This document shows, piece after piece, positions 44,079 through 52,282 of a stretch of DNA of 64,000 nucleotides. Below the pieces are notes generated by a model. It was not told the origin of the DNA and made no database searches. It was given only the letters and a program-made list of their open reading frames with translations. Positions within the stretch are counted from its first letter, which is position 1. Each line of letters starts with the position of its first letter. This DNA is from Flavobacterium sp. SLB02 (GTDB lineage: Bacteria; Bacteroidota; Bacteroidia; Flavobacteriales; Flavobacteriaceae): contig NZ_CP045928.1 of the NCBI RefSeq assembly GCF_009664855.1, positions 3,327,186 to 3,391,185 of the forward strand, given 5' to 3'. Made by a program: the position numbers and the translations under genes.

Positions 44079-44115
44079 CTTTCAACCTTAGTACCTTTGC
44101 CACTTTGAACCTTAA
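44079..44115. repeat. 8-nt periodic array upstream of aminotransferase gene
   Basis: CTTTC, CTTAG, CTTTG, CTTTG, CTTAA units begin at 44079, 44087, 44095, 44103 and 44111, exactly 8 nt apart, then an A-run and ATG at 44121. The layout matches the array before coaD. Just upstream, 43859-44060 carries degenerate CAGTTTTCAGT and CTTTGCG repeats. Confidence 0.8.
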
Positions 44116-44120
44116 AAAAA

Positions 44121-45317
44121 ATGAATCCAGATTTTATAAAATACCAGGCACAAACCTCTCCTTACCCACTCGGAATGGAAGTTTCTCACGCCATTGGTTC
44201 CTATATTTACGATACAAACGATAAAAAATATTTAGATTTTGTTGCCGGAGTTTCGGCCTGCACACTTGGACATCAACACCCGAGAGTCAATCAGGCGATC
44301 AAAGATCAGTTAGACAAATATTCGCACGTTATGGTTTATGGCGAATATTCGCAAAGCCCGGCCGTTCAATATTGCAAATTACTGGCCTCATTCCTACCCG
44401 AATCTCTAAACAAAACCTATTTAGTCAATTCAGGTACAGAAGCTATCGAAGGCGCACTAAAATTAGCCAAACGAACCACAGGACGCAGTCAATTGATTTC
44501 TTGTCATAACGCCTATCACGGTAACACCATGGGTTCCATGAGCGTTATGGGATTCGAAGAACGCAAGCAAGCCTTTCGTCCGTTGCTTCCTGATGTTGAC
44601 TTTATCACCTTCAATAACGAAGAAGATTTGCAAAAAATCACCACCAGAACAGCCGCAATACTTTTAGAAACCATTCAGGGAGGCGCAGGATTTATTCAGC
44701 CCGAAAACAATTATCTGCAAAAAGTACGTAAACGTTGCGATGAGGTTGGTGCCATGATGATTGTCGACGAAATCCAACCCGGATTTGGAAGAACCGGTAA
44801 ACTATTTGGTTTCCAGAACTATGACGTCGTTCCGGATATTGTCGTTATGGGAAAAGGAATGGGTGGCGGAATGCCGGTAGGTGCTTTTACCGCTTCGGCA
44901 GAAAAAATGGATCTATTAACCGAAAACCCTAAACTGGGACATATCACCACTTTTGGAGGCCATCCTGTCATTGCGTCAGCCTGTTTAGCTACTTTGCAGG
45001 AATTAACTGAGACAAATTTAATGCAGGACACCTTAAATAAAGAAAAACTCTTTAGATCGCTTTTGGTACATCCTTTGATAAAGGAAGTTAGAGGAAAAGG
45101 ATTAATGCTTGCCGCCATGACAGAGAGTGCAGAAATAACAAACGAAGTTATTTTAAACTGTCAGGACAAAGGGCTCATTTTATTCTGGTTGCTGTTTGAA
45201 GGATGCGCAATACGAATAACACCACCGTTAACCATTTCTGACGAAGAAATAAAAGAAGGTTGTGCCATAATCTTAAGTGTTATGGATGAAATCATGAAAA
45301 AAGAACAAGTAGTTTAA
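44121..45317 (+). CDS. Class III PLP-dependent aminotransferase
   Basis: A 398-residue fold-type I aminotransferase of class III (ornithine/acetylornithine/4-aminobutyrate type). Motifs are VSACTLGHQHPRVNQAI, NSGTEAIEGALKLAKRTTG (PLP phosphate binding), VDEIQPGFGRTGKLFGFQ (Asp to PLP ring nitrogen) and VMGKGMGGGMPVGAF with the Schiff-base Lys (about residue 244). No arg or other biosynthetic genes are adjacent, so the substrate is open. Confidence 0.9.
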   Translation: MNPDFIKYQAQTSPYPLGMEVSHAIGSYIYDTNDKKYLDFVAGVSACTLGHQHPRVNQAIKDQLDKYSHVMVYGEYSQSPAVQYCKLLASFLPESLNKTYLVNSGTEAIEGALKLAKRTTGRSQLISCHNAYHGNTMGSMSVMGFEERKQAFRPLLPDVDFITFNNEEDLQKITTRTAAILLETIQGGAGFIQPENNYLQKVRKRCDEVGAMMIVDEIQPGFGRTGKLFGFQNYDVVPDIVVMGKGMGGGMPVGAFTASAEKMDLLTENPKLGHITTFGGHPVIASACLATLQELTETNLMQDTLNKEKLFRSLLVHPLIKEVRGKGLMLAAMTESAEITNEVILNCQDKGLILFWLLFEGCAIRITPPLTISDEEIKEGCAIILSVMDEIMKKEQVV

Positions 45318-45319
45318 TT

Positions 45320-45355
45320 AGGAGCTATTTCCTGCTATCTGCTATCAGGGCTAGG
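45320..45355 (+). repeat. GGAGCTATT repeat element, copy 3 (core deleted)
   Basis: AGGAGCTATTTCCTGCTATC joins directly to TGCTATCAGGGCTAGG. Both conserved ends of the element are present but the inner hairpin region of about 45 bp is missing. It begins three bases after the aminotransferase stop codon. Confidence 0.75.
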
Positions 45356-45547
45356 ATTCACGGTTAAAACAAAAATAAAATAAAAATCAAATTTAATCTT
45401 TTACAGACCAAAAGATTATAACTTAAAACAGAATAGAAATTCTGTCCATATTGTTAATTAAATTGTTCACAACAATTAATTCCCATTCCTCACAACAATA
45501 ATATGGTTGCCTAAATTTATAACAGGCTAATTTCAAATAAAGACAGT

Positions 45548-46945
45548 ATGCAATTAAGCAACGAAGAAGAAGATTATAACCTATCCCTATCCAAATTTGA
45601 GTCGATGTTAAAAACTAACAAAGTACTCTTTTTTGATTCTGAAGAATTTGAAGAAATTATTCTTCATTATTTAGACATAGGCAAGGCTAATTTAGCAAAG
45701 AAGGCCTTGAAACTTGCATTAGACCAACACCCAAAATCTACGGGCTTAAAATTAGTACAAGTAGAAATGTTGGTTTACGACGATAAACTAGAGATCGCCG
45801 AGAAACTCTTAAATGAGTTATATGCAATCGAACCTAATAACGAGGAAATTTACATCCAGAAAGCCAATATCTGCTCTAAAAGAGATCAACACGAAAAAGC
45901 GGTAGAATTGCTTAAAATTGCCCTGCAATATACTGATGACTACGCTGACGTGTACAACCTGATCGGAATGGAATATCTTTTTATGGATAACCTCGAGATG
46001 GCAAAAGACAGTTTTATCAAATGTCTTGAAGAAGATTTAGAAGATCAGTCTGCCTTATATAATGTGGTGTATTGTTTTGAATTTTTAGATCAAAACCAGG
46101 AAGCCATTGTTTATCTCAACGAGTACATCAATAAAAACCCATACAGCGAAATCGCCTGGCATCAGCTTGGCCGTTTGCATTATGGCGTAAAAGAATATCA
46201 AAACGCTATTCGTGCTTTTGACTATGCAACCCTAATCGACGATGAGTTTTTAGGTGCTTTCATGGAAAAAGCAAAAGCCTATGAGCGTCTTAAACAATAC
46301 GCTGAAGCGATTGAAAGCTACAACAGAACCATCGAGTTAGACGATGCTACTTCTTATGCGCTATTGCGTATAGGGAAATGTTACGAAAAACTGGGTAATT
46401 CAGTTAAAGCACTTCAATACTATAACCAAACAGTACACGAAGATCCCCTTTTAGACAAAGGATGGATTGCTATTACTGATTTTTATGTTCGCCAGAAAAA
46501 CTTCCAGAAAGCCTTATTTTTTGTCAATAAAGCATTAGCAATCGACAATCAAAATCGTTTGTACTGGAAACGTTATGCGACGATCAACAAACAAATGAAC
46601 TTTTTTGAAGAAGCAGAATTTGGTTATAGAAAAGCAGTAGAATTTGGAGATTATGCCTTAGATACCTGGTTATTTTGGGTTGACATTCTTCAGTTTTTAG
46701 GCGAATTCGAAAGCGCTATTCAGACTTTATTACAGGCCACAGAATATTTTCCGGAAGAAAACGAGATCGAATATCGTTTGGCAGGATTGTATTTCATGAT
46801 TCAGGACAATACCAAAGCAAAATTTCATTTAAGCAATGGTTTGCGTTTGAACTTTGATAATTACATCTTAATCGAAGATTTATTTCCGGTAGTATGGTCA
46901 AAAAAGACGGTTAAAAATTATATAGAAAAACATAGAAAACAATAA
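45548..46945 (+). CDS. Tetratricopeptide-repeat protein
   Basis: A 465-residue soluble protein consisting almost entirely of TPR units, about ten to twelve. Clear units are LAKKALKLALDQHPKSTGLK, AVELLKIALQYTDDYADVYN, AIESYNRTIELDDATSYALLR and ALFFVNKALAIDNQNRLYWK. TPR arrays mediate protein-protein contacts; the partner is unknown. There is no signal peptide, so it is probably cytosolic. The last base overlaps the aroE start (TAATG), indicating coupling to that gene. Confidence 0.88.
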   Translation: MQLSNEEEDYNLSLSKFESMLKTNKVLFFDSEEFEEIILHYLDIGKANLAKKALKLALDQHPKSTGLKLVQVEMLVYDDKLEIAEKLLNELYAIEPNNEEIYIQKANICSKRDQHEKAVELLKIALQYTDDYADVYNLIGMEYLFMDNLEMAKDSFIKCLEEDLEDQSALYNVVYCFEFLDQNQEAIVYLNEYINKNPYSEIAWHQLGRLHYGVKEYQNAIRAFDYATLIDDEFLGAFMEKAKAYERLKQYAEAIESYNRTIELDDATSYALLRIGKCYEKLGNSVKALQYYNQTVHEDPLLDKGWIAITDFYVRQKNFQKALFFVNKALAIDNQNRLYWKRYATINKQMNFFEEAEFGYRKAVEFGDYALDTWLFWVDILQFLGEFESAIQTLLQATEYFPEENEIEYRLAGLYFMIQDNTKAKFHLSNGLRLNFDNYILIEDLFPVVWSKKTVKNYIEKHRKQ

Positions 46946-47694
46946 TGATTGATATTTTAAGGAGACGTTTTGGCTTGTTAGGCCGTAATATTAGTTACTC
47001 ATTTTCGAAAGGATATTTTACAGAAAAATTTAGCGATGAAGTTTTTGCCGGCAACAGCTATGAAAACTTTGACATCTCAGAAATTAATTATTTCACTGAA
47101 TTAGTAAAAAACAATCCCGATTTAAAAGGCCTTAATGTTACGATTCCGTACAAAGAACAAGTAATTCCCTTCTTAGATAAACTTTCAAAAAAAGCAGCTC
47201 TAATTGGTGCCGTAAACACGATTAAATTTACCAAAAACGGAAAATTAAAAGGATACAACACTGATTACTATGGTTTCAAAAAATCATTAGAACCATTATT
47301 AGAGCCGCACCATAAAAAAGCACTTATTCTGGGTACAGGCGGCGCCTCAAAAGGTGTTGCCTTTGCACTGGACGAACTTGGTATTCCGTATACTTTTGTA
47401 TCGAGAGAAGCCAAGGAAAACATTATCGATTACAATTTAATCAATGCCACTACATTTGATAATTTCAAAATCATAATCAATTGTACACCAGTTGGCACAA
47501 GCCCAAATATAGAAGCTTGTCCAGATCTTCCGTACGAGTTTTTTACAGAGAAACATATCGCCTACGATTTAATCTATAATCCGGCAGAAACTCAGTTTTT
47601 AAAAAACGCCAAAGAAAAAGGCGCTGTAATCAAAAACGGTTATGACATGCTTATTTTTCAGGCAGAGAAAGCCTGGAAAATCTGGAATAAATAA
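46945..47694 (+). CDS. aroE: Shikimate dehydrogenase
   Basis: NADP-dependent enzyme reducing 3-dehydroshikimate to shikimate in aromatic amino acid synthesis. The 249 residues show the substrate-binding ISYSFSKGYF (S-x-S), LNVTIPYKEQV (catalytic Lys near residue 70), IGAVNTIKF, GYNTDYYGF (catalytic Asp) and the NADP loop LGTGGASKGVAFAL. The protein is somewhat shorter than E. coli AroE (272). Its start overlaps the TPR gene stop by one base. Confidence 0.95.
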   Translation: MIDILRRRFGLLGRNISYSFSKGYFTEKFSDEVFAGNSYENFDISEINYFTELVKNNPDLKGLNVTIPYKEQVIPFLDKLSKKAALIGAVNTIKFTKNGKLKGYNTDYYGFKKSLEPLLEPHHKKALILGTGGASKGVAFALDELGIPYTFVSREAKENIIDYNLINATTFDNFKIIINCTPVGTSPNIEACPDLPYEFFTEKHIAYDLIYNPAETQFLKNAKEKGAVIKNGYDMLIFQAEKAWKIWNK

Positions 47695-47700
47695 AAGACA

Positions 47701-47730
47701 AAAACACACTAATTACTAGTGTGTTTTTTT
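47701..47730 (+). terminator. aroE terminator
   Basis: AAAACACACTA (47701-47711) pairs exactly with TAGTGTGTTTT (47717-47727), loop ATTAC, followed by a T run. Confidence 0.9.
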
Positions 47731-48064
47731 TATATATTAGACTAAGTAATAGTTTTTTTTTTTAGAGTTTGGATGAAAAATGATGCTAATCAATATGATT
47801 TACATCCAACCCGGTATTACTTTTAGAAGCCATAAATCCTACAATTACGGCATCGAAGTCAGAGTCCTTATTTTGTTTTAGTTTGAAAGAAAACTAAAAA
47901 TTTAAGTTTACAATATTAATTTAATTTGATTTTTCTAAAATTTCTATTAATCCGAAATTTAAATTTACTTCAAAAAAATCAGCTAAAAAACCCATATCAT
48001 ATTCCTAAAATACCACAATAAATAGGAATTTCATCTTAAAAAAGCGTATAAACAAACGATTTAT

Positions 48065-48095
48065 TTTGTATTTAGAAACACCTTTAGTATCTTTC
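48065..48095 (+). promoter_or_regulatory. Promoter of the DUF349 gene
   Basis: TTTG (48065-48068), 19-nt spacer, TATCTTTC (48088-48095), one mismatch from TAnnTTTG, with ideal spacing. The start codon is at 48130. Confidence 0.6.
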
Positions 48096-48129
48096 GCTCT
48101 GTTTAAAATAAAAACCTTATACATTTAAA

Positions 48130-50121
48130 ATGTTAGAAGAAAAGAATGATAACCTGCAGGAAGCAGACGGAAAATTAGAAATCGAAATTAGCGATTCTAC
48201 ACAAGATAATGCAACTGAAACATCAGAGCCTGAAACTGCTGCTAAAATCTCAACTTCAGAAACTGAAACTGAAGCAGAAAATACAGCCGAAGAAACAGAA
48301 ACCGCTCATCAGACTGCATTAGATGCCATAACAAATTCGAACGCCGAAGAAAGTGAAGATGAAACGCTGAAAGAGCGTCATGATATTCCTATGCAGGATT
48401 ATGATACTTTTGCTATGGATGTGCTGGTAGATGAACTTAAAAAACTGATCAACACAGATAAAGTAATGTCTGTAAAAGATCATATCGAAGAAATCAAGAA
48501 GTCATTTTTAATACAATACAACCACCTTATAGAGGAGAAAAAAGAAGAATTCAACGCTTCTAAACAAGACCCGAATGAAGAATTTGAATATCATTCTCCG
48601 TTAAAATCTAAATTTGACGAGTATTACAATGTTTTTAGAGAAAAAAGAAATGCACATTTCAAGCATTTACAAACCAATCTAAAATCGAATTTAGAAAACA
48701 GACTTGCGATTGTAGAAGAGCTTAAAGAGCTTATCAATCCGCAGGAAAACATCAAAGACACTCTTAAACATTTTAATGATTTAAGAGAAAGATGGAAAAA
48801 TGCCGGAGCAATCCCAAAAGACAAATACAATCACGTTTGGAATAATTACCATTTTCACGTAGAGAATTTTTACGATTACCTACACTTAGATCGTGAAGCC
48901 AGAGATTTAGATTTTAAATACAATCTGGAGCAAAAACAAAAAATTATTGCACGTGTTGAAGAGTTAGCAAACGAAACCGACATTAGCAAAGCATTCCGTG
49001 AATTACAGGATTTACATAGAATCTGGAAAGAAGATATCGGACCAGTTTCTAAAGAACACCGTGATACCATCTGGAATAAATTTAGTGAACTGACTAAAAA
49101 AATCCATGACAAGAGAGAAGTTTTGTTTGAAAGCCAAAGAGCAAACGAACAAAAAAATCTTGAAGTTAAAAAAGAAATCATTGGTAAAATTGAAGTTTTA
49201 GGAACTGAAAAAGTAAACTCTCACTCCCAATGGTTAGTACAAATTCAGAAGGTAGAAGCACTTAGAAATGAGTTTTTCGCTGCCGGAAAAGTACCATCTG
49301 AAGTTAACGAAGAAACCTGGGCTGCTTTTAAAACTGCCGTTAGAAACTTTAATTCTTTTAAAAATTCATTTTACAAAGACATTAAAAAGGATCAAAACGA
49401 CAATCTAAACAAAAAAATGGCTCTTGTTGCCAAAGCAAAAGAACTACAAGAAAGTACCGATTTTGGTGCCACTACCCCTATCATGAAGCAAATTCAGGAA
49501 GAGTGGAAACAAATTGGTCACGTTCCTAAAAAATATTCAGATAAAATCTGGAAAGAATTCAAAGACGCTTGTAATCATTATTTTGATAAATTAAAAGAGT
49601 ACAAATCTGAAGAAAATGTTGACGAAGTAGCTGCTTTCGACAATAAAAAAGCATACTTAGACATTTTAAGAGCTTATCAATTGACTGGTGATCACAAAAC
49701 TGATTTGGATGCTATTAAAGCACATATCGAAATCTGGAAAGGTTACGGAAAAGTACCTTTTTCAAGACGTCATATAGAAGGAAAATTCAATAAAATCCTA
49801 GACGCTCTTTTTGAAAAATTAAGCTTAAGCAAAAAAGAAACTGAAATGATGCGTTTCTCTAATCGTATCGACTCATTATCTGATAGTAATGATACTCGTA
49901 AATTAGACAACGAAAAGATCTTCTTAATGCGTAAGATTGAAGAAGTTCAAAATGAAATTTTCCAATTAGAAAACAATATTCAGTTTTTTGCTAATACAAA
50001 AAATGCTAAAAAAGAGAATTCAATTGTTCTTGAAGTTCGTAAAAACATCGCTATCCATAAAGAAAGCCTTGAACTTTGGAAAGATAAACTGAAACAATTA
50101 CGAAACCTGGGTCAGGAATAA
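48130..50121 (+). CDS. DUF349-repeat coiled-coil protein
   Basis: A 663-residue soluble protein. The first 80 residues are acidic, Glu/Thr-rich and probably disordered. From about residue 100 several DUF349 repeats follow, each with a W-[KR]-x-x-G or similar core (RERWKNAGAIPKDKYNHVWNNY, HRIWKEDIGPVSKEHRDTIWNKF, QEEWKQIGHVPKKYSDKIWKEF, IEIWKGYGKVPFSRRHIEGKF). The C-terminus is a coiled coil (MRKIEEVQNEIFQLENNIQFF). The family is common in Bacteroidetes, with no established function. Confidence 0.88.
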   Translation: MLEEKNDNLQEADGKLEIEISDSTQDNATETSEPETAAKISTSETETEAENTAEETETAHQTALDAITNSNAEESEDETLKERHDIPMQDYDTFAMDVLVDELKKLINTDKVMSVKDHIEEIKKSFLIQYNHLIEEKKEEFNASKQDPNEEFEYHSPLKSKFDEYYNVFREKRNAHFKHLQTNLKSNLENRLAIVEELKELINPQENIKDTLKHFNDLRERWKNAGAIPKDKYNHVWNNYHFHVENFYDYLHLDREARDLDFKYNLEQKQKIIARVEELANETDISKAFRELQDLHRIWKEDIGPVSKEHRDTIWNKFSELTKKIHDKREVLFESQRANEQKNLEVKKEIIGKIEVLGTEKVNSHSQWLVQIQKVEALRNEFFAAGKVPSEVNEETWAAFKTAVRNFNSFKNSFYKDIKKDQNDNLNKKMALVAKAKELQESTDFGATTPIMKQIQEEWKQIGHVPKKYSDKIWKEFKDACNHYFDKLKEYKSEENVDEVAAFDNKKAYLDILRAYQLTGDHKTDLDAIKAHIEIWKGYGKVPFSRRHIEGKFNKILDALFEKLSLSKKETEMMRFSNRIDSLSDSNDTRKLDNEKIFLMRKIEEVQNEIFQLENNIQFFANTKNAKKENSIVLEVRKNIAIHKESLELWKDKLKQLRNLGQE

Positions 50122-50131
50122 TTTAAATATC

Positions 50132-50168
50132 AAAACTGCAGTGAATATTCATTGCAGTTTTTTTTTTA
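50132..50168 (+). terminator. Terminator after DUF349 gene
   Basis: AAAACTGCA (from 50132) pairs with TGCAGTTTT; the stem can extend toward GTGAAT/ATTCAT with a G-U pair. A long T run follows. Confidence 0.8.
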
Positions 50169-50193
50169 TACTATTCTGATTTTACCGCAAAGT

Positions 50194-50223
50194 ACACAAT
50201 CCCGATAGCTATCGGGATACACA
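50194..50223. repeat. 20-bp perfect palindrome flanked by 5-bp direct repeats
   Basis: ATCCCGATAGCTATCGGGAT (50199-50218) is fully self-complementary and is bounded on both sides by ACACA (50194-50198 and 50219-50223). Removing the palindrome and one ACACA restores a regular GCAAAGTACACAAAGTTCGC tract. Confidence 0.8.
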
Positions 50224-50404
50224 AAGTTCGCAAAGCTAAATAAACACAAAGCCTTGCGAGCTTTGCGTTTTATAAATCCCAGTCAGTATATTAAAAAAAC
50301 TTTGCGCACTTTGCGGTTAAGTTCACTCCAATATCTATCTCGTTTCAACCCGAAACTTAACAATGTATTATAATTTCATGAAAAAATTTCTGTAAAATAT
50401 TGAT

Positions 50405-50412
50405 TATATTTG
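50405..50412 (+). promoter_or_regulatory. -7-like element upstream of osmC
   Basis: TATATTTG, a perfect TAnnTTTG, lies 62 bp before the osmC start. No TTTG was found at the standard distance. Confidence 0.35.
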
Positions 50413-50474
50413 ATAAACCACATTATCTATTGATAATCAACAAATTCAATTATTAATCCTAATAACAACGAAAA

Positions 50475-50894
50475 ATGAAATTTACAAGAAAAGCGAATGC
50501 CAACTGGAAAGGAACGGGCATGGAAGGAACAGGAAAAATCAGCACACAAAGTACTACACTAGATAATGCGCAATTATCATTTAAAACAAGATTCGCAGAC
50601 GGAGTGGGAACAAATCCTGAAGAATTGGTTGCAGCAGCGCATTCGGGCTGTTTTACGATGCAATTAAGCTTTTTACTTAACGAAGGAGGTTTTACTGCCG
50701 ATGATCTTAATACAGAAGCTACAGTTACTTTTGAAGACGGAACAATAACTTTAATTCATTTAGATTTAAAAGGCAAGGTTCCTAATATTTCAGCTGAGGA
50801 ATTTGAAAAAACAGCTGCAAAAGCAAAAGAAATCTGTCCGATTTCTAAACTTTTAAATACCACTATTACTTTATCTGCTTCACTAGTAAGCTAA
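50475..50894 (+). CDS. osmC: OsmC-family hydroperoxide reductase
   Basis: A 139-residue OsmC/Ohr-type peroxiredoxin that reduces organic hydroperoxides with two catalytic cysteines. One is in AAAHSGCFTMQL (about residue 60) and the second in KAKEICPISKLL (about residue 125). The GVGTNPEELVAAAHSGCF start segment is characteristic of OsmC. It probably acts in the cytosol. It is followed by a strong bidirectional terminator. Confidence 0.93.
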   Translation: MKFTRKANANWKGTGMEGTGKISTQSTTLDNAQLSFKTRFADGVGTNPEELVAAAHSGCFTMQLSFLLNEGGFTADDLNTEATVTFEDGTITLIHLDLKGKVPNISAEEFEKTAAKAKEICPISKLLNTTITLSASLVS

Positions 50895-50913
50895 AAGCAA
50901 TATTTTTAAGCAT

Positions 50914-50949
50914 AAAAAAAACCATTCACCGCAGTGAATGGTTTTTTTT
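50914..50949. terminator. Bidirectional terminator between osmC and TPR gene
   Basis: A 16-bp perfect stem (50914-50929 with 50934-50949) closed by a CGCA loop. A run and T run flank it, so it can act in both directions. Confidence 0.92.
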
Positions 50950-50970
50950 ATAGATTTAAACAAACGTTTA

Positions 50971-52251
50971 TTAGTTCATTGTAGCTTTTAGAGCTTTTGC
51001 TTCAGCAGTCATTTCTAACGCTTTGTAAACTCCTAATAATGTTTTAGAAACATCTTCGTTTTTAGGATCTAACTCATTTGCTTTTTTAAGGTAAGGAATT
51101 ACTGCTTTAAAAACATTTTCTCTTTGTCCTTTCAACACATCGTAACGCTTCATATCTTTTGCAGAAGTACCCAATTTATTCATCTCATCAATAATTGGTT
51201 TTTCAGCTTCTAATTTCAAAGCTGCCAGGTTAAGATAAGCATTTGTATACTTTGGATTGATTTCGATAGCTTTCAAATAATATTTCTCAGCATCAGCATT
51301 GTTTTTTGCATTCGCACTAAGAACTCCTAAATTGAATACTAAATCAGCATTGTTTGGATCTTTTTGCAAAGCTTCACCAACTAATTTTTTGTAAGTATCA
51401 AAATCTTTAGACTCTAAATACAAGTTAGCTTCAGTAAGGATCAAAGAACTATCATCCGGATTTGCTTTTCTTGCATCAGCGATTGCTTTTTTAGCATCTT
51501 CGCCACGCCCTTTTTGAACTAAAATTAAAGCAAGATTTTTGTAAATCTCTCCTCTTTTAGAAGGAATAGCTTCTGTTTGAGGCTTTTCGTGAGTTCCTAA
51601 TTTTACAGCTAAATCTCTGTCTTTTGCACTATTAAAAGCATCTTCGTTACCTGAAATTTTGTTTACAGCAGTATAGCTAGTTCCTTTTCCAGAATAATTT
51701 AATTGTTTCAACTCTTCGTACATTGGCAATGCAAGATCAAAATCCTGAGCATTTACCGCTGTTGAAGCTGCATAATACAAATTGATTGTATCTTTTTTCT
51801 CTAACAAATAAGCATCATACAATTTTTTTGCTCCTTCAACATTTTTACCAGCCTGAGAATCTGCGATAGCTGAATTAATCAACTTTCCTTTGATTTCAGT
51901 AATTGAAGCTGCAGCCTGAGTAGAATATTTTAATTTTCCTGAAGCTTTTTCAACATCAATTAACTTTTTATAGCTTTCAGCAGCAAGAGAAAGGTTTTTA
52001 CTTTCGTCTATTTTTTTATTTGCTAAATCTAAATAAGCATTAGCTTTTACAGAGTAAAATTGAGCCTGCTCAACATCTTTGGCATTTGCTACCATATTTT
52101 CTGCATCGTTCAGGATTGTAATTGCTCCCTGAGCATCCCCTCCTTTTAACGCTTTTTCAGCACTTTTTATCTGATCCTTTTGAGCAAAAGTAGCTACTGA
52201 AATCAATAATGCTGACGCAAGTATTACATATTTACTTTTCATAATATTCAA
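50971..52251 (-). CDS. Exported TPR protein downstream of gyrA
   Basis: A 426-residue TPR protein with an N-terminal signal peptide (MNIMKSKYVILASALLISVATFAQ). TPR-like units occur through the whole chain: DAQGAITILNDAENMVANAK, FDLALPMYEELKQLNYSG, NADAEKYYLKAIEINPKYTNAYLNLA and VIPYLKKANELDPKNEDVSKTL. Presumably periplasmic and a protein-interaction scaffold. It lies 31 bp downstream of gyrA on the same strand, a conserved pairing in flavobacteria. Confidence 0.88.
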   Translation of the reverse strand: MNIMKSKYVILASALLISVATFAQKDQIKSAEKALKGGDAQGAITILNDAENMVANAKDVEQAQFYSVKANAYLDLANKKIDESKNLSLAAESYKKLIDVEKASGKLKYSTQAAASITEIKGKLINSAIADSQAGKNVEGAKKLYDAYLLEKKDTINLYYAASTAVNAQDFDLALPMYEELKQLNYSGKGTSYTAVNKISGNEDAFNSAKDRDLAVKLGTHEKPQTEAIPSKRGEIYKNLALILVQKGRGEDAKKAIADARKANPDDSSLILTEANLYLESKDFDTYKKLVGEALQKDPNNADLVFNLGVLSANAKNNADAEKYYLKAIEINPKYTNAYLNLAALKLEAEKPIIDEMNKLGTSAKDMKRYDVLKGQRENVFKAVIPYLKKANELDPKNEDVSKTLLGVYKALEMTAEAKALKATMN

Positions 52252-52282
52252 TTTGTGTATTTAATTATAAGTGGTTTACTTT

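Larger units (their letters stand above)
47695..48129. other. Intergenic region with terminator and promoter only
   Basis: A 435-bp AT-rich spacer. Besides the aroE terminator at 47701-47730 and the promoter at 48065-48095, I see no ORF, RNA gene or repeat of the families found elsewhere. Confidence 0.5.
50122..50474. other. Intergenic region with GCAAAG repeats and inserted palindrome
   Basis: Contains the terminator above, a tract of degenerate GCAAAG/CTTTGCG repeats (about 50184-50325), the 20-bp palindrome at 50199-50218 inside that tract and a -7-like element at 50405-50412. No ORF or RNA gene was recognised. Confidence 0.6.
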
